From Microbacterium sp. LWO12-1.2 (GTDB lineage Bacteria > Actinomycetota > Actinomycetes > Actinomycetales > Microbacteriaceae): a stretch of DNA of 64,000 nucleotides. The notes under the pieces are model-generated. The model searched no databases. It was not told the origin of the DNA and worked only from the letters and a program-made list of their open reading frames with translations. The position numbers and the translations under genes are program-made. The stretch spans positions 124,001 to 188,000 of the forward strand of contig NZ_JBEGII010000001.1 of the NCBI RefSeq assembly GCF_040675875.1, written 5' to 3'. How positions within the stretch are numbered: position 1 is the stretch's first letter; each line of letters begins with the position of its first letter. This document shows, one piece after another, positions 18,243-28,121 of this stretch.

Positions 18243-18863
18243 GTGGATGAGACGGAAACGGCTGTGCAACTGGATCCGACCTTGGAGCGGATAGGGCCGC
18301 GGCTGCAGGCTCTGCGTCTGCGCCGGGGTGTGACTCTCGCCGAGGTCGCGGCCAGCACCGGGATCTCGAAGAGCACACTCTCCCGATTGGAGACCGGACA
18401 GCGGCGCGCGAGTCTCGAACTCCTGTTGCCGTTGGCCCGCGAGTACCGGGTGTCGCTGGACGATCTCGTCGGAGCGCCCGAGACGGGGGACCCCCGGGTG
18501 CGGCTGCGGCCACGCAAGGTGAACGGCCGCACCGTGGTCGCGCTGACACGGCAGCCGGGGGAGCGGCACGCGTGGAAGATCCTCGTGCCGCACTCGTCAC
18601 AGGAGCCTCGGCTCACATCGCATGAGGGATCGTCGTGGATGTACGTGCTGAGTGGCCGTATCCGGCTGATCGTCGGAGATCGCGATGTCGTGATCGAGAG
18701 CGGAGAGGTCGCGGAGTTCGACACGCGGACCCCGCACTGGTTCGGGGCGGAGGGCGATCAGGATGCCGAGATCCTGACGATCTTCGGCGCGCATGGTGAG
18801 CGCGGGCACCGCAGTGCCGAACTGGCCACGCGTCATCTCGCCGAGGTGCTGGGGGAGCCGTGA
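18243..18863 (+). CDS. XRE-family regulator with cupin domain
   Basis: A 206-residue regulator. The N-terminal helix-turn-helix covers about residues 13-70 (LQALRLRRGVTLAEVAASTG, then ISKSTLSRLETGQR). The C-terminal cupin barrel (about residues 100-190) contains SHEGSSWMYVLSGRIRLIV and PHWFGAEGD, and probably binds a small ligand or metal. GTG at 18243 is preferred because TGGAG precedes it by seven bases. Divergence from the MFS gene across a perfect palindrome suggests it represses the exporter. Confidence 0.87.
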   Translation: MDETETAVQLDPTLERIGPRLQALRLRRGVTLAEVAASTGISKSTLSRLETGQRRASLELLLPLAREYRVSLDDLVGAPETGDPRVRLRPRKVNGRTVVALTRQPGERHAWKILVPHSSQEPRLTSHEGSSWMYVLSGRIRLIVGDRDVVIESGEVAEFDTRTPHWFGAEGDQDAEILTIFGAHGERGHRSAELATRHLAEVLGEP

Positions 18864-18881
18864 GTGGCGGAGCGCGCCGAC

Positions 18882-19862
18882 TCAGTGGGCGGCGGAGAGC
18901 TCGTAGTGGCAGCGGGCGAGCCGTGCCGTCCACCATTCCCGGCGCTCGTCGAAGGCGGCGAGACGGGTGAGCGCGGCGGGGTCAGGTGTCAGCCGTCCGA
19001 CCGGGATCGAACCGTCCATCGGGCGGAGGTCGGCGACGTCGTCGAGGAACAGTGACGACGTGCCCAGTCCGCAGTCGAACTCCAGCTTCGGCAGAGCGGC
19101 AGCCAGGGCGGCTCCCTGCGAGAGTCCGATCGCCGTGTCGAGGGCGCTCGAGACGACGACGGGAAGGCCGGCGGCGGTCACGATCTGCAGCGCGTGGGTC
19201 ACGCCGCCGAGAGGCTGTGCCTTGATCACGAGCAGGTCGGCGGCTCCGGCGCGGGCGACGGCCAGGGGGTCGGACGACTTGCGCACGCTCTCGTCCGCGG
19301 CGACCGGGATGCCGAGGTACTTCACGCGCTGACGGAGTTCGGCGAGCTCGGGCACCGTCGCGCACGGCTGCTCGACGTACTCCAGGTCGAACTCGTTCAG
19401 CGCGTGCACGGCACGCTCGGCCTCATCGACGTTCCACGCTCCGTTCGCGTCGATGCGGATCCGTCCCTCCGGCCCCATGACCTCGCGCACCGCACGGATC
19501 CGTGCCACATCGTCGGCGAGCAACTGGCTGGGCTCGGCGACCTTGACCTTCGCCGTGCGGCATCCGGCGAAACGCGCCAGCAGCTCGGGCACGCGGGTGG
19601 CATCGATCGCCGGCACCGTCGCGTTCACGCCGATGCGGTCGCGCAGCGGCTCGGGCTGGACGTTCCAGGCGAAGTCGATCGCCGCGGCGAGCCAGGTCGC
19701 AGCCTCCGCGTCTTCGTACTCCGTGAACGGGGAGAACTCCGCCCACCCCTGGGGGCCTTCGAAGAGCAGCGCCTCTCGGGTGTCCACGCCGCGGAAGCGG
19801 CTGTGCATCGGGAGGGCGACGACCCTGGCCGAGTCGATCAGGTCTGCGAGCGGCGGGATCAT
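18882..19862 (-). CDS. menC: o-succinylbenzoate synthase
   Basis: A 326-residue enolase-superfamily enzyme that dehydrates SHCHC to o-succinylbenzoate in menaquinone synthesis. Visible features include the KVKV lysine motif (AKVKVAEP), the metal-ligand segments RIDANGAWN, EYVEQP and VAADES, and the opposite-face lysine in LVIKAQPLGG. Length fits the short actinobacterial MenC form. menB and menE lie 2.6-5.6 kb away on the other strand. The gene is convergent with the XRE-cupin gene. Confidence 0.92.
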   Translation of the reverse strand: MIPPLADLIDSARVVALPMHSRFRGVDTREALLFEGPQGWAEFSPFTEYEDAEAATWLAAAIDFAWNVQPEPLRDRIGVNATVPAIDATRVPELLARFAGCRTAKVKVAEPSQLLADDVARIRAVREVMGPEGRIRIDANGAWNVDEAERAVHALNEFDLEYVEQPCATVPELAELRQRVKYLGIPVAADESVRKSSDPLAVARAGAADLLVIKAQPLGGVTHALQIVTAAGLPVVVSSALDTAIGLSQGAALAAALPKLEFDCGLGTSSLFLDDVADLRPMDGSIPVGRLTPDPAALTRLAAFDERREWWTARLARCHYELSAAH

Positions 19863-19939
19863 GTGCCCATTCTGCTCTCTGCGCGGCCGTGCGCGTCATC
19901 CCGCGCCGGGGCGAGTCGCAGCGGCACGCGCGGGTCGAG

Positions 19940-20959
19940 TCAGCCGAGACGCTTCTGAAGTTCGCCCATCCGCTCGCTGGGGCGGAATCCGAGGAGCGTG
20001 TTCACGGCGAGCATGTGCGCATTCGACTCGGCGTTGTACGTGTAGACGGCGCGTGCCTGCGGAGCCTCGTGCTGCAGCATCCGCAGGTTTGCGAGCTTCA
20101 CGGCCGTTCCGAGCCGGTGCCCACGATCGGCGCCGCGCACGAGCGTGCCCCACTGGTAGGCGTTGCCGTCATCGCCCGACACCACCACCTGCGTGTACGC
20201 GGCGGCCTCGCCCTGAGCGGTCAGCGCGATGGTGCCGAACGAGGTGCGGTTCTGGCGGATCAGGAGCTCCTCCTGCTCGCGGATGCTGTCGACGTCGGGC
20301 TTCATGGGTTCGATGTCGAGGTCGCCGCTGGGGGCTTCGGTGTCGATCGACGCGTCCAGCACCGTCCACCCCTCGATCACGTCATCCGGGACGGGGCCGA
20401 CCCAGCTGCGGATCGTGTAGCCCCTGATCGCGGTGGTGATATCGGCCTCGAGCGTGTCGAGCACGGCAGGCTCCACCGGCAGTTCGAGGCGGTTCTGCAC
20501 GTCGCCGAGTGCCAGGGCGTAGCCGTGGCGGCGGGCGAACTCGCGTCCGGCGGAGCCGGTGCCGTCGGGGCCGAGCTCGTAGGGCCACGATGTCGTTGCC
20601 TGCGCGGTGGTGCGGGCGGATGCCAACGCCTCCGCTTCGAGGAACGCGAGTGCCGCTGATCCGACCCCGTGGCGTCGGTGCTCCGGGGGCACGCTGATGG
20701 CGAGGTGCGCGATGTGAGTGTTGTCCTTGAGGGGCAGCGCGAGGCTGGCGGAGCCGGCGAGTGCATCGCCATCGTGCAGCAGATAGGCCCTCCGCTCGAT
20801 GACGGCGGATTCCTGTTGCAGCTCGCTGCGACTCTCCTCGCGCGTCCACACCGGGGTATCCGCGCCGCGGTCCGCGCGCTCGGCGGCGGCGTACGCCTCC
20901 CACCAGGCATCAACGCTCTCCGTGTCGAACGGGTCGATCCGGCTGATGTCGATCGTCAT
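19940..20959 (-). CDS. GNAT N-acetyltransferase, tandem-domain
   Basis: A 339-residue protein with an N-terminal GNAT fold; the acetyl-CoA loop is IAHLAISVPPEHRRHGVGSAAL (split as IAHLAISVP and EHRRHGVGSAAL). A second, more divergent GNAT-like half includes WGTLVRGADRGHRLGTAVKL near residue 285. Tandem GNATs in actinobacteria usually acetylate small amines or antibiotics, but the substrate cannot be read here. The ATG at 20959 has TAGCGT seven bases upstream and no ribosome-binding site, so the message is probably leaderless. Confidence 0.82.
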   Translation of the reverse strand: MTIDISRIDPFDTESVDAWWEAYAAAERADRGADTPVWTREESRSELQQESAVIERRAYLLHDGDALAGSASLALPLKDNTHIAHLAISVPPEHRRHGVGSAALAFLEAEALASARTTAQATTSWPYELGPDGTGSAGREFARRHGYALALGDVQNRLELPVEPAVLDTLEADITTAIRGYTIRSWVGPVPDDVIEGWTVLDASIDTEAPSGDLDIEPMKPDVDSIREQEELLIRQNRTSFGTIALTAQGEAAAYTQVVVSGDDGNAYQWGTLVRGADRGHRLGTAVKLANLRMLQHEAPQARAVYTYNAESNAHMLAVNTLLGFRPSERMGELQKRLG

Positions 20960-21024
20960 GCGCTCCACGCTACGTCGCCGCAGGCGGCTCGACCACGGGA
21001 CGCATTTGCTACATAAATGTGTGA

Positions 21025-21055
21025 TTGACAATGGTGTGTGACACACACTATTGTC
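21025..21055 (+). promoter_or_regulatory. PadR promoter embedded in a 29-base palindrome
   Basis: TTGACA (21025-21030) and TATTGT (21049-21054) are spaced by 18 bases. The palindrome at 21027-21055 pairs 13 of 14 positions around A21041, with outer arms GACAAT and ATTGTC. The ATG begins seven bases after the -10, implying a leaderless, autorepressed transcript. Confidence 0.8.
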
Positions 21056-21061
21056 TGTGGC

Positions 21062-21394
21062 ATGAACGAAGTCCTCGACACGCACCTGCAGGAGCTGCGG
21101 CGCGGCACCATCGTGCTCGCCTGCCTGCAGCTGCTGCGCACCCCGGGCTACGGCTATGGACTGCTGGAAGAACTCGAGCGGCGCGGTTTCGCGACAGACG
21201 CGAACACGCTGTACCCGCTGCTGCGGAGACTCGAGAAGCAGGAGTACCTCACCAGTGAGTGGAACACCGACGAGGCCAGGCCGCGCAAGTTCTACCGCAC
21301 CTCGGATGCCGGCATCCGTCTCGCCGACACCCTCACCGAAGAATGGCGATCGCTCACCACCGCGATCACGAGCCTCACCGCAGAGGAGAACTGA
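21062..21394 (+). CDS. PadR-family transcriptional regulator
   Basis: A 110-residue winged-helix regulator: LRRGTIVLACLQLL, then GYGYGLLEEL, TLYPLLRRLEKQEYL and RKFYRTSDAG are all PadR hallmarks. ATG at 21062 is chosen over 21038 because the latter lies inside the promoter palindrome and the family begins near this point. The gene is followed after one base by the HAAS-domain protein gene, the usual PadR partner. The surrounding palindrome suggests autoregulation of this two-gene operon. Confidence 0.92.
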   Translation: MNEVLDTHLQELRRGTIVLACLQLLRTPGYGYGLLEELERRGFATDANTLYPLLRRLEKQEYLTSEWNTDEARPRKFYRTSDAGIRLADTLTEEWRSLTTAITSLTAEEN

Positions 21395-21395
21395 C

Positions 21396-22423
21396 ATGAC
21401 CAGTGCGACGCTCACCGAGCGATACATCAGCGCGACGATCCGCAGTCTGAACCCCGCGGCGCAGGCCGATGTCAGAGCCGAGCTCGAGGCCTCCATCGCG
21501 GATGCCGTCGAGGCGCGCCTCGAACAGGGAGAGGCTCCGGCCGACGCGGAGCGGGCCGTTCTCACGGAGCTGGGCGACCCCGGCATCCTGGCCGCCGGTT
21601 ACGCCGACCGCCCTCTGCACCTCATCGGGCCCCGGTACTACCTGACCTGGTGGCGACTGCTCAAGGTGCTCCTGCTCACCGTGCCCGTGTGCGTGCTCGG
21701 CGTCGTCGCGCTCGGCCAGACCATCTCCGGGGCGGCGGTCGGCGAGATCATCTCCTCGTCGATCCTCGCGGCTGGTGCGGTGGCCATCCACCTGTGCTTC
21801 TGGACGACGCTCGTGTTCGTCGTTCTCGAGCGGGCAGGTACAGACACCGGCGAGACCTGGAACGTCGACAAGCTCCCCGAGCCGATGGAGAACAGTGGCG
21901 GACGCAGTGAGTTGATCGCCGCACTCGTCTTCCTCGGCATCGCGGCGGGCGCTCTGCTCTGGGACCGCTTCCGCGGCTTCGTGGTGGTCGATGGCGAAGC
22001 GCTCCCGATCCTCGATCCGCGGCTCTGGCCGTGGGGGATCGCGGCGCTGTTCGCCCTGATCGCACTGGAAGCGGTCTTCGCGATCGTCGTCTTCGTGAAG
22101 GGGCGATGGAGCACCGGGCTCGCCGTGGCGAACACCCTTCTCGCTCTGGCCTTCCTCGCGTGGGCGCTGACTCTGCTGCTGCGCGGTGAGCTCGTCAACC
22201 CCGACTTCCTCTCGCACATCACCGCCGTCGGCGGAGAGGGGTTCGCCACCGGCGACGCGAAGGCGGCGGACGAGGGCGGCATCTTCCGCATCCTCGCGGT
22301 CCTCCTGGGCTTCGGTATCGCGGCCGGGGTGGGGTGGGACATCGTCGACGGCTGGATCAAAGCGGTGCGCGCTCGTCGTGGATCCTCCATCGGCGGAGCG
22401 GGCCGAGGAATAGGCTGGACGCC

Positions 22424-22427
<4 letters not shown>
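21396..22427 (+). CDS. HAAS/permease-prefix-domain membrane protein
   Basis: A 343-residue protein. The N-terminal region (about residues 5-70) matches the HAAS-type domain found in PadR-linked proteins (LTERYISATIRSLN, AELEASIADAVEARL, LTELGDPGILAAGYA). Five to six membrane segments follow, including one at about residues 83-105 and a last one near 305-325. Such proteins are thought to act with PadR in membrane-stress signalling, but no enzyme function is known. GAGGAG precedes the ATG, two bases after padR. The end overlaps menB by GTGA. Confidence 0.82.
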
Positions 22428-23335
<908 letters not shown>

Positions 23336-23344
23336 GGTCGCATC

Positions 23345-24505
23345 ATGATCCCCCTGATCCCCACGGATGCCGAGAACCCGGCACAGCTGCGGGATGAACT
23401 GCGGCGTGCTCTCGACGGCGGCCCAGCCCTGGGGTTCGGGATGCTCGACGGCACGCCGGCCCAGGTCGAGGAGGGAACCGCGGCCGTGATCGCGACCTCC
23501 GGGTCGAGCGGGATCCCGAAACGGGTGGTGCTCAGCGCCGAAGCCCTGCGTGCGAGCGCCGAGGCCACGGCCGGACGCATCGGGAGCGGTCGCTGGCTGC
23601 TCGCGCTTCCGGCCGGGTATGTGGCAGGGCTCCAGGTGCTGGTGCGCTCGGTGCTCGCGGGGACGCAGCCGGTGTCGTTGGACGGTCGTTTCTCGCCGCT
23701 GGCGTTCGCCGAGGCGTCGCTGTCGATGCTGCGCCCGGAGCCCGGCGCGGCAGGCGACATCCCCGGTCTGTACACCTCGCTCGTGCCGGCGCAGGTGGCG
23801 ACCCTGCTCGACGCCGCGGATGACACGGCGGTGCGGGCCGCGCTCCAGGCCTATCAGGCGATCCTCGTCGGCGGACAGGCGCTGCCCCAGCCGCTGCGCG
23901 AGCGTGCGGAGGACCTCGGGGTGCGACTCGTGCGCACGTACGGTTCGACAGAGACGAGCGGCGGATGCGTGTACGACGGGGTCCCGCTCGACACCGTGGC
24001 CGTGCGGGTCGTGGAGGGTGAGATCCGCCTGGCCGGGCCGATGCTCGCAGACGGCTACCTCGACGACCATGCATTGACCGCGCGAACGTTCGTACGCGAC
24101 GAGCACGGCATCCGCTGGTACCGCACGGGTGACCTCGGCATGGTCGAGGGCGGCGTCGTGCGGGTGCACGGTCGCGCTGACAACGTGATTGTGTCCGGCG
24201 GCATCAACATCTCCCTCGACCGCGTCGAACAGGTCGTGCGGCAGGTGCCTGGGCTCCACCAGGCGGTCGTGGTGGGAGTCGATGACGAGCACTGGGGCGA
24301 GGCGTCTGTCATCGTCGCCGCCCGCGGAGCGGCGCTCCGGCGCAGCGAGTCGGAGCAGCTGGTGCAGGCGCGTGACGCCGTCGCTGAGGCGCTGGGAAAG
24401 CACGCCAGGCCCGCGCGACTGATACTGGTCGACGAACTCGCGGTGCTGGCCTCGGGGAAGCCGGACCGCGAGGCGATCCGACGTGCGGTCGCCGAGCTGC
24501 GCTGA
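23345..24505 (+). CDS. menE: o-succinylbenzoate-CoA ligase (AMP-binding)
   Basis: A 386-residue adenylate-forming enzyme activating o-succinylbenzoate with CoA. The P-loop is ATSGSSGIPKRVVLS (about residues 49-63). RTYGSTETSGGCVYDG is the adenine/acyl-binding motif, WYRTGDLG the A8 motif and GKPDRE the C-terminal catalytic lysine. It is shorter than typical MenE (about 450), as is common in actinobacteria. It is directly downstream of menB with GAGG before the ATG, forming one transcript. Confidence 0.9.
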   Translation: MIPLIPTDAENPAQLRDELRRALDGGPALGFGMLDGTPAQVEEGTAAVIATSGSSGIPKRVVLSAEALRASAEATAGRIGSGRWLLALPAGYVAGLQVLVRSVLAGTQPVSLDGRFSPLAFAEASLSMLRPEPGAAGDIPGLYTSLVPAQVATLLDAADDTAVRAALQAYQAILVGGQALPQPLRERAEDLGVRLVRTYGSTETSGGCVYDGVPLDTVAVRVVEGEIRLAGPMLADGYLDDHALTARTFVRDEHGIRWYRTGDLGMVEGGVVRVHGRADNVIVSGGINISLDRVEQVVRQVPGLHQAVVVGVDDEHWGEASVIVAARGAALRRSESEQLVQARDAVAEALGKHARPARLILVDELAVLASGKPDREAIRRAVAELR

Positions 24506-24541
24506 GGATTTTCGCACGGCGCCGATCTGCCAGGATGGAAC

Positions 24542-25333
24542 ATGGCCTCCTACACGCATGGACATCATGAGTCCGTCCTCCGCTCGCACAGCATCCGCAA
24601 CATCGCGAACTCGGCGGAGTACCTCCGCCCGCACCTGCAGCCCGCCACGCGGCTGCTCGACGTCGGCGCAGGACCCGGATCGATCACGATGGACTTCGCG
24701 GGGATCGTCTCCCATGTCACCGCGACCGAGATCGATGAGGCCGCCCTCTCGCTGTCGCGCGGTCTGGCGGAGAGTAAAGGCGTCGAGAACATCGCCTTCT
24801 CGGTCGAGGACGTGCACTCCCTGAGCTTCGCGGATGACAGCTTCGATGTCGTGCACACTCACCAGGTGTTGCAGCACGTCGGCGACCCCGTCCAGGCGCT
24901 CCGCGAGATGCGCCGCGTCACGGTGCCCGGCGGGATCGTGGCTGCGCGCGACGCGGACTACGCGGGCTTCCACTGGTTCCCGATTGTGCCGGAGCTCGAC
25001 CGCTGGCTGGCGCTGTACCGGGCGGCGGCACGCGCGAACGGCGGTGAGCCGGACGCGGGCCGACGGTTGCTGTCCTGGGCGCGGGCCGCGGGCTTCGAGG
25101 ACATCACCCCCTCTGCCTCCACCTGGTGCTACGCGACACCGGAGGAGCGCGCGTGGTGGGGTGGGATGTGGGCCGACCGCATCCTCGAGTCCGCCCTCGC
25201 CCGACAGCTCGTCGACAGCGACATGGCGACCACGGCTGATCTGCACGAGATCAGCGACGCCTGGAAGCGCTGGGCCGATGACGGCGATGGGTGGTACCTC
25301 GTGCCGCACGGCGAGATCCTCTGCCGCGTCTGA
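24542..25333 (+). CDS. Class I SAM-dependent methyltransferase
   Basis: A 263-residue methyltransferase. Motif I is LLDVGAGPG (residues 38-46), followed by the acidic ATEIDEAAL loop and the VVHTHQVLQHV and RVTVPGGIVAARD segments. Its place after menE could suggest demethylmenaquinone methylation, but it lacks clear MenG/UbiE signatures and is longer, so a different substrate is more likely. CAGGAT lies five bases before the ATG, perhaps a weak leaderless -10. Confidence 0.82.
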   Translation: MASYTHGHHESVLRSHSIRNIANSAEYLRPHLQPATRLLDVGAGPGSITMDFAGIVSHVTATEIDEAALSLSRGLAESKGVENIAFSVEDVHSLSFADDSFDVVHTHQVLQHVGDPVQALREMRRVTVPGGIVAARDADYAGFHWFPIVPELDRWLALYRAAARANGGEPDAGRRLLSWARAAGFEDITPSASTWCYATPEERAWWGGMWADRILESALARQLVDSDMATTADLHEISDAWKRWADDGDGWYLVPHGEILCRV

Positions 25334-25354
25334 GGAGTCTGCGTCTGAGGAGCG

Positions 25355-25370
25355 TGCGGATACATCCGCA
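25355..25370. promoter_or_regulatory. Palindrome upstream of the two-component operon
   Basis: Perfect arms TGCGGAT and ATCCGCA are separated by AC, enclosed by outer arms GTCTGCG (25337-25343) and CGCAGAC (25367-25373). It lies 30-45 bases before the kinase -10. It could be an operator or a terminator for the methyltransferase gene. Confidence 0.45.
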
Positions 25371-25411
25371 GACGGACGCACCCCGCACACCGCTCGCGTA
25401 GCGTGAGGAGG

Positions 25412-26605
25412 GTGTTCCGCCCGATCTCCCGCACCTGGCTCATCGTCGACATCGTCGGCGCTGTGCTCGGCTTCGCCGTCACCACCCCGCTGACCCTCTT
25501 CTTCTCGGCCAGTCAGCTGAGCGCATGGAGCGGCTCGACGCCGTTGGCGGTGACCGCGTCGGTGGCGGTGAGCGCTGTCGTGTGGGGTGCCGCCGCTATC
25601 GCGCGGCTGTCGCCCGCGCTGGCGCTCTGCGTGGCGTGGTTCGGCGCCGTGATCCAGATGGGCATGGGCCTTCCTCCCGCCATGTTCGACATGGGCATTC
25701 TTGTGGTGCTCTTCGCGACCGCGGCCTGGGGGAGCAGGCGGCTGCTGTGGATCGGCGGCGTGTCCGCTCTCGGCGGCGGCGTGATCGGCGGGCTGTACTT
25801 CGGAGTGGTCTGGTCGGGGGAGCTGCTGACGGACGCCGCGAGTGCCCTGAGGGCTGCGCTCATCGCGGCGCTGCTGGCCTCGGTGTTCGTGCTCGCGATG
25901 GTCATGTCGTGGGGCGCGGGTCTGCTGTGGCGCGTGGTCCTGAGCGGTCGCGAGACCCAGGTGGCGCGTGCACAGGCCGAGATGCTGGCCGCCGAAGAAC
26001 AGGAGCGCGTGCGGATCGCCCGCGATATGCACGACATCGTCGCGCACTCACTCGCCGTCGTGATCGCTCAGGCTGACGGCGCGCGCTACGCCGCCGCGGC
26101 ACAACCGGAGATCGCAGCGGAAGCACTCGGAACGATCGCCCAGACCGCGCGCGGGGCGCTCTCGGACGTGCGGATGCTGCTCACGCAGCTGCGTCATCGG
26201 CAGGGTGACGGACCGCAGCCGACCCTCGCCGATCTCGAGACGTTGTTCGCCCAGGTGCGGCAGGCAGGGGTGGAGCCGCGCATCACCGTGGATCCGATGC
26301 CGCCGGGGGAGCCGCCTGGCGCGATCCAGCTCGCCGTCTACCGCATCCTCCAGGAGGCGCTCACGAACGCCATCCGACACGGCGACGGTGCGGTCGAGGT
26401 GCACTTGGCATGGCTGCCGGATCGTGTGGACCTGCAGGTGCGGAACGTCATCGGTGACGAGGCTGCGTCGGCGTCGGGCGGGCACGGCGTGATCGGTATG
26501 CGCGAGCGCGCACAGCTGGTGGGCGGTAGCCTGCAGGCGGAGCGTCACGGCGAGCAGTTCGTCGTCGCCGCCTCCCTTCCGATCGGCGGGTCCGTCGACG
26601 GATGA
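25412..26605 (+). CDS. NarL-type sensor histidine kinase
   Basis: A 397-residue membrane kinase. About five hydrophobic segments (residues 8-180) are followed by a HisKA_3 dimerisation domain, with phosphoacceptor H207 in RIARDMHDIVAHSLAVVIAQ, and a HATPase_c domain with N box LQEALTNAIRHG and G box GGHGVIGMRER. GTG at 25412 is preferred over 25403 because TAGCGT ends seven bases before it, typical of leaderless starts here. The response regulator gene follows after 28 bases. Stimulus unknown; cell-envelope stress is plausible given the ABC exporter downstream. Confidence 0.9.
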   Translation: MFRPISRTWLIVDIVGAVLGFAVTTPLTLFFSASQLSAWSGSTPLAVTASVAVSAVVWGAAAIARLSPALALCVAWFGAVIQMGMGLPPAMFDMGILVVLFATAAWGSRRLLWIGGVSALGGGVIGGLYFGVVWSGELLTDAASALRAALIAALLASVFVLAMVMSWGAGLLWRVVLSGRETQVARAQAEMLAAEEQERVRIARDMHDIVAHSLAVVIAQADGARYAAAAQPEIAAEALGTIAQTARGALSDVRMLLTQLRHRQGDGPQPTLADLETLFAQVRQAGVEPRITVDPMPPGEPPGAIQLAVYRILQEALTNAIRHGDGAVEVHLAWLPDRVDLQVRNVIGDEAASASGGHGVIGMRERAQLVGGSLQAERHGEQFVVAASLPIGGSVDG

Positions 26606-26633
26606 TTTCTTCACCAGCAGGAGGCTCTGCCGC

Positions 26634-27269
26634 ATGATCCGTGTCGTCCTCGTCGATGACCAGTCGCTGTTCCGCGCCGGCATCCGCATGCTCGTCGCCT
26701 CTCAACCCGACCTCGAAGTGGTCGGTGAGGCCGGCGACGGACGGGAGGCACTCGACGTCGTACGCACGACCCGGCCGGACGTCGTCCTCATGGACATCCG
26801 GATGCCGGTGATGGACGGGCTGACCGCCACCGCCGAGATCCTCACCCAGCCGGATGCGCCACGCATCGTCATGCTCACGACCTTCGACCTCGACGAGGCG
26901 GCTGCCAGGGCCATCCGGCAGGGGGCGAGCGGGTTCCTGCTCAAGGACGCCGACCCGGAGTTCCTGCTCGCCGCGATCCGCACGGTGCATGCCGGGTCGA
27001 GCGTGATCGCGGCCTCCGCGACCCGCGACCTGTTCGCCCACTTCGCCGAGGCGCCGAAACCCGTGCCGGCGCAGTACACCACGCTCACCGACCGCGAGCG
27101 TGAGATCTTCGCTCTCGCCGCCCGGGGATTGTCGAACGCCGAGATCGCCGCCCGCGAGTTCCTCAGTGAGGCGACCGTCAAGACGCACATCAGTCGCATC
27201 CTGACAAAGCTCACGCTGCGCGATCGCGTGCAGCTCGTGGTCTTCGCGTTCGAGCACGGCCTCGCCTGA
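26634..27269 (+). CDS. NarL/LuxR-family response regulator
   Basis: A 211-residue regulator with a receiver domain (acidic pair D8-D9, phosphoacceptor D54, MDIRMPVMDGLTA) and a C-terminal LuxR helix-turn-helix (LTDREREIFALAARGLSNAE, then EATVKTHISRILTKL). AGGAGG precedes the ATG. It is the partner of the kinase encoded immediately upstream. Probable targets are its own operon and the ABC genes starting 91 bases downstream, which have a separate promoter-like hexamer. Confidence 0.93.
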   Translation: MIRVVLVDDQSLFRAGIRMLVASQPDLEVVGEAGDGREALDVVRTTRPDVVLMDIRMPVMDGLTATAEILTQPDAPRIVMLTTFDLDEAAARAIRQGASGFLLKDADPEFLLAAIRTVHAGSSVIAASATRDLFAHFAEAPKPVPAQYTTLTDREREIFALAARGLSNAEIAAREFLSEATVKTHISRILTKLTLRDRVQLVVFAFEHGLA

Positions 27270-27359
27270 CTCGGACCCCCGTCGAATCATCCTTGCGATG
27301 TAGGGGGATGCGTCGGGCGGGCGACGCGGCGCGGCAGGTGCTCTCCGTAGCGTCGAAGC

Positions 27360-28121
27360 ATGGAGATCACGACCACCGACCTCGGGCTCGCCGCCCGCGT
27401 CCAGCACCTGAAGAAGACCTACGGCAGCGGCGAGGGCACCGTGCGTGCACTCGACGATGTGAGCGTCGGCATCCGCCGCGGACAGTTCACCGCGATCATG
27501 GGTCCGTCCGGCTCGGGCAAGTCCACGCTCATGCACATCATGGCCGGGCTCGACACCCCGACCGAGGGACGCGCCTGGATCGGGGACACCGAGATCACCG
27601 GCCTCGCCGACCTCGACCTGACGATCCTGCGCCGCCGCCGCGTGGGCTTCATCTTCCAGGCGTTCAACCTGGTGCCCACGCTCGATGCGCTCGGGAACAT
27701 CCTGTTGCCGTTCGAGCTCGACGGCCGTCGTCCGAGTGCGATCGAACGCGCACGCATCGACGGGCTCATCGACACGCTGGGCCTTGGTGCGCGACTGAGT
27801 CACCGCCCTCACCAGCTGTCGGGCGGTCAGCAGCAGCGCGTCGCGATCGCCAGGGCTCTCGCCACCGCGCCGGACCTCGTGTTCGCCGACGAGCCCACCG
27901 GCAACCTCGATTCCCAGACCGGCCGCGAGGTGCTGCAGCTCCTCGCCCGCGCGAGCCGTGAGCACGGCCAGTCCATCGCGATGGTGACGCACGACGCGAT
28001 CGCCGCGAGCCACGCCGATCGGGTGCTCTACCTGGGCGACGGTCGTATCGTCGCCGACCACCCGCGCCAGACCGCCGAGGAGATCTCGGCCTACATGCTC
28101 GCCGCCGAGGTGGCGGCATGA
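27360..28121 (+). CDS. ABC transporter ATP-binding protein (MacB/LolD type)
   Basis: A 253-residue ATPase with Walker A GPSGSGKST, Q loop FIFQAFNLVPTLDALGN, signature LSGGQQQRVAIARAL, Walker B LVFADEPTGNLDS and H loop VTHD. It matches the family that powers FtsX-type permeases for antimicrobial-peptide resistance or lipoprotein and peptide export. The ATG follows TAGCGT by six bases without a ribosome-binding site, so the mRNA is probably leaderless. The stop overlaps the permease start (ATGA). Confidence 0.95.
   Translation: MEITTTDLGLAARVQHLKKTYGSGEGTVRALDDVSVGIRRGQFTAIMGPSGSGKSTLMHIMAGLDTPTEGRAWIGDTEITGLADLDLTILRRRRVGFIFQAFNLVPTLDALGNILLPFELDGRRPSAIERARIDGLIDTLGLGARLSHRPHQLSGGQQQRVAIARALATAPDLVFADEPTGNLDSQTGREVLQLLARASREHGQSIAMVTHDAIAASHADRVLYLGDGRIVADHPRQTAEEISAYMLAAEVAA

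Noticed and set aside
24542..25333. MenG assignment for the methyltransferase after menE
   Set aside because: Location is suggestive, but UbiE/MenG signature segments are not evident.
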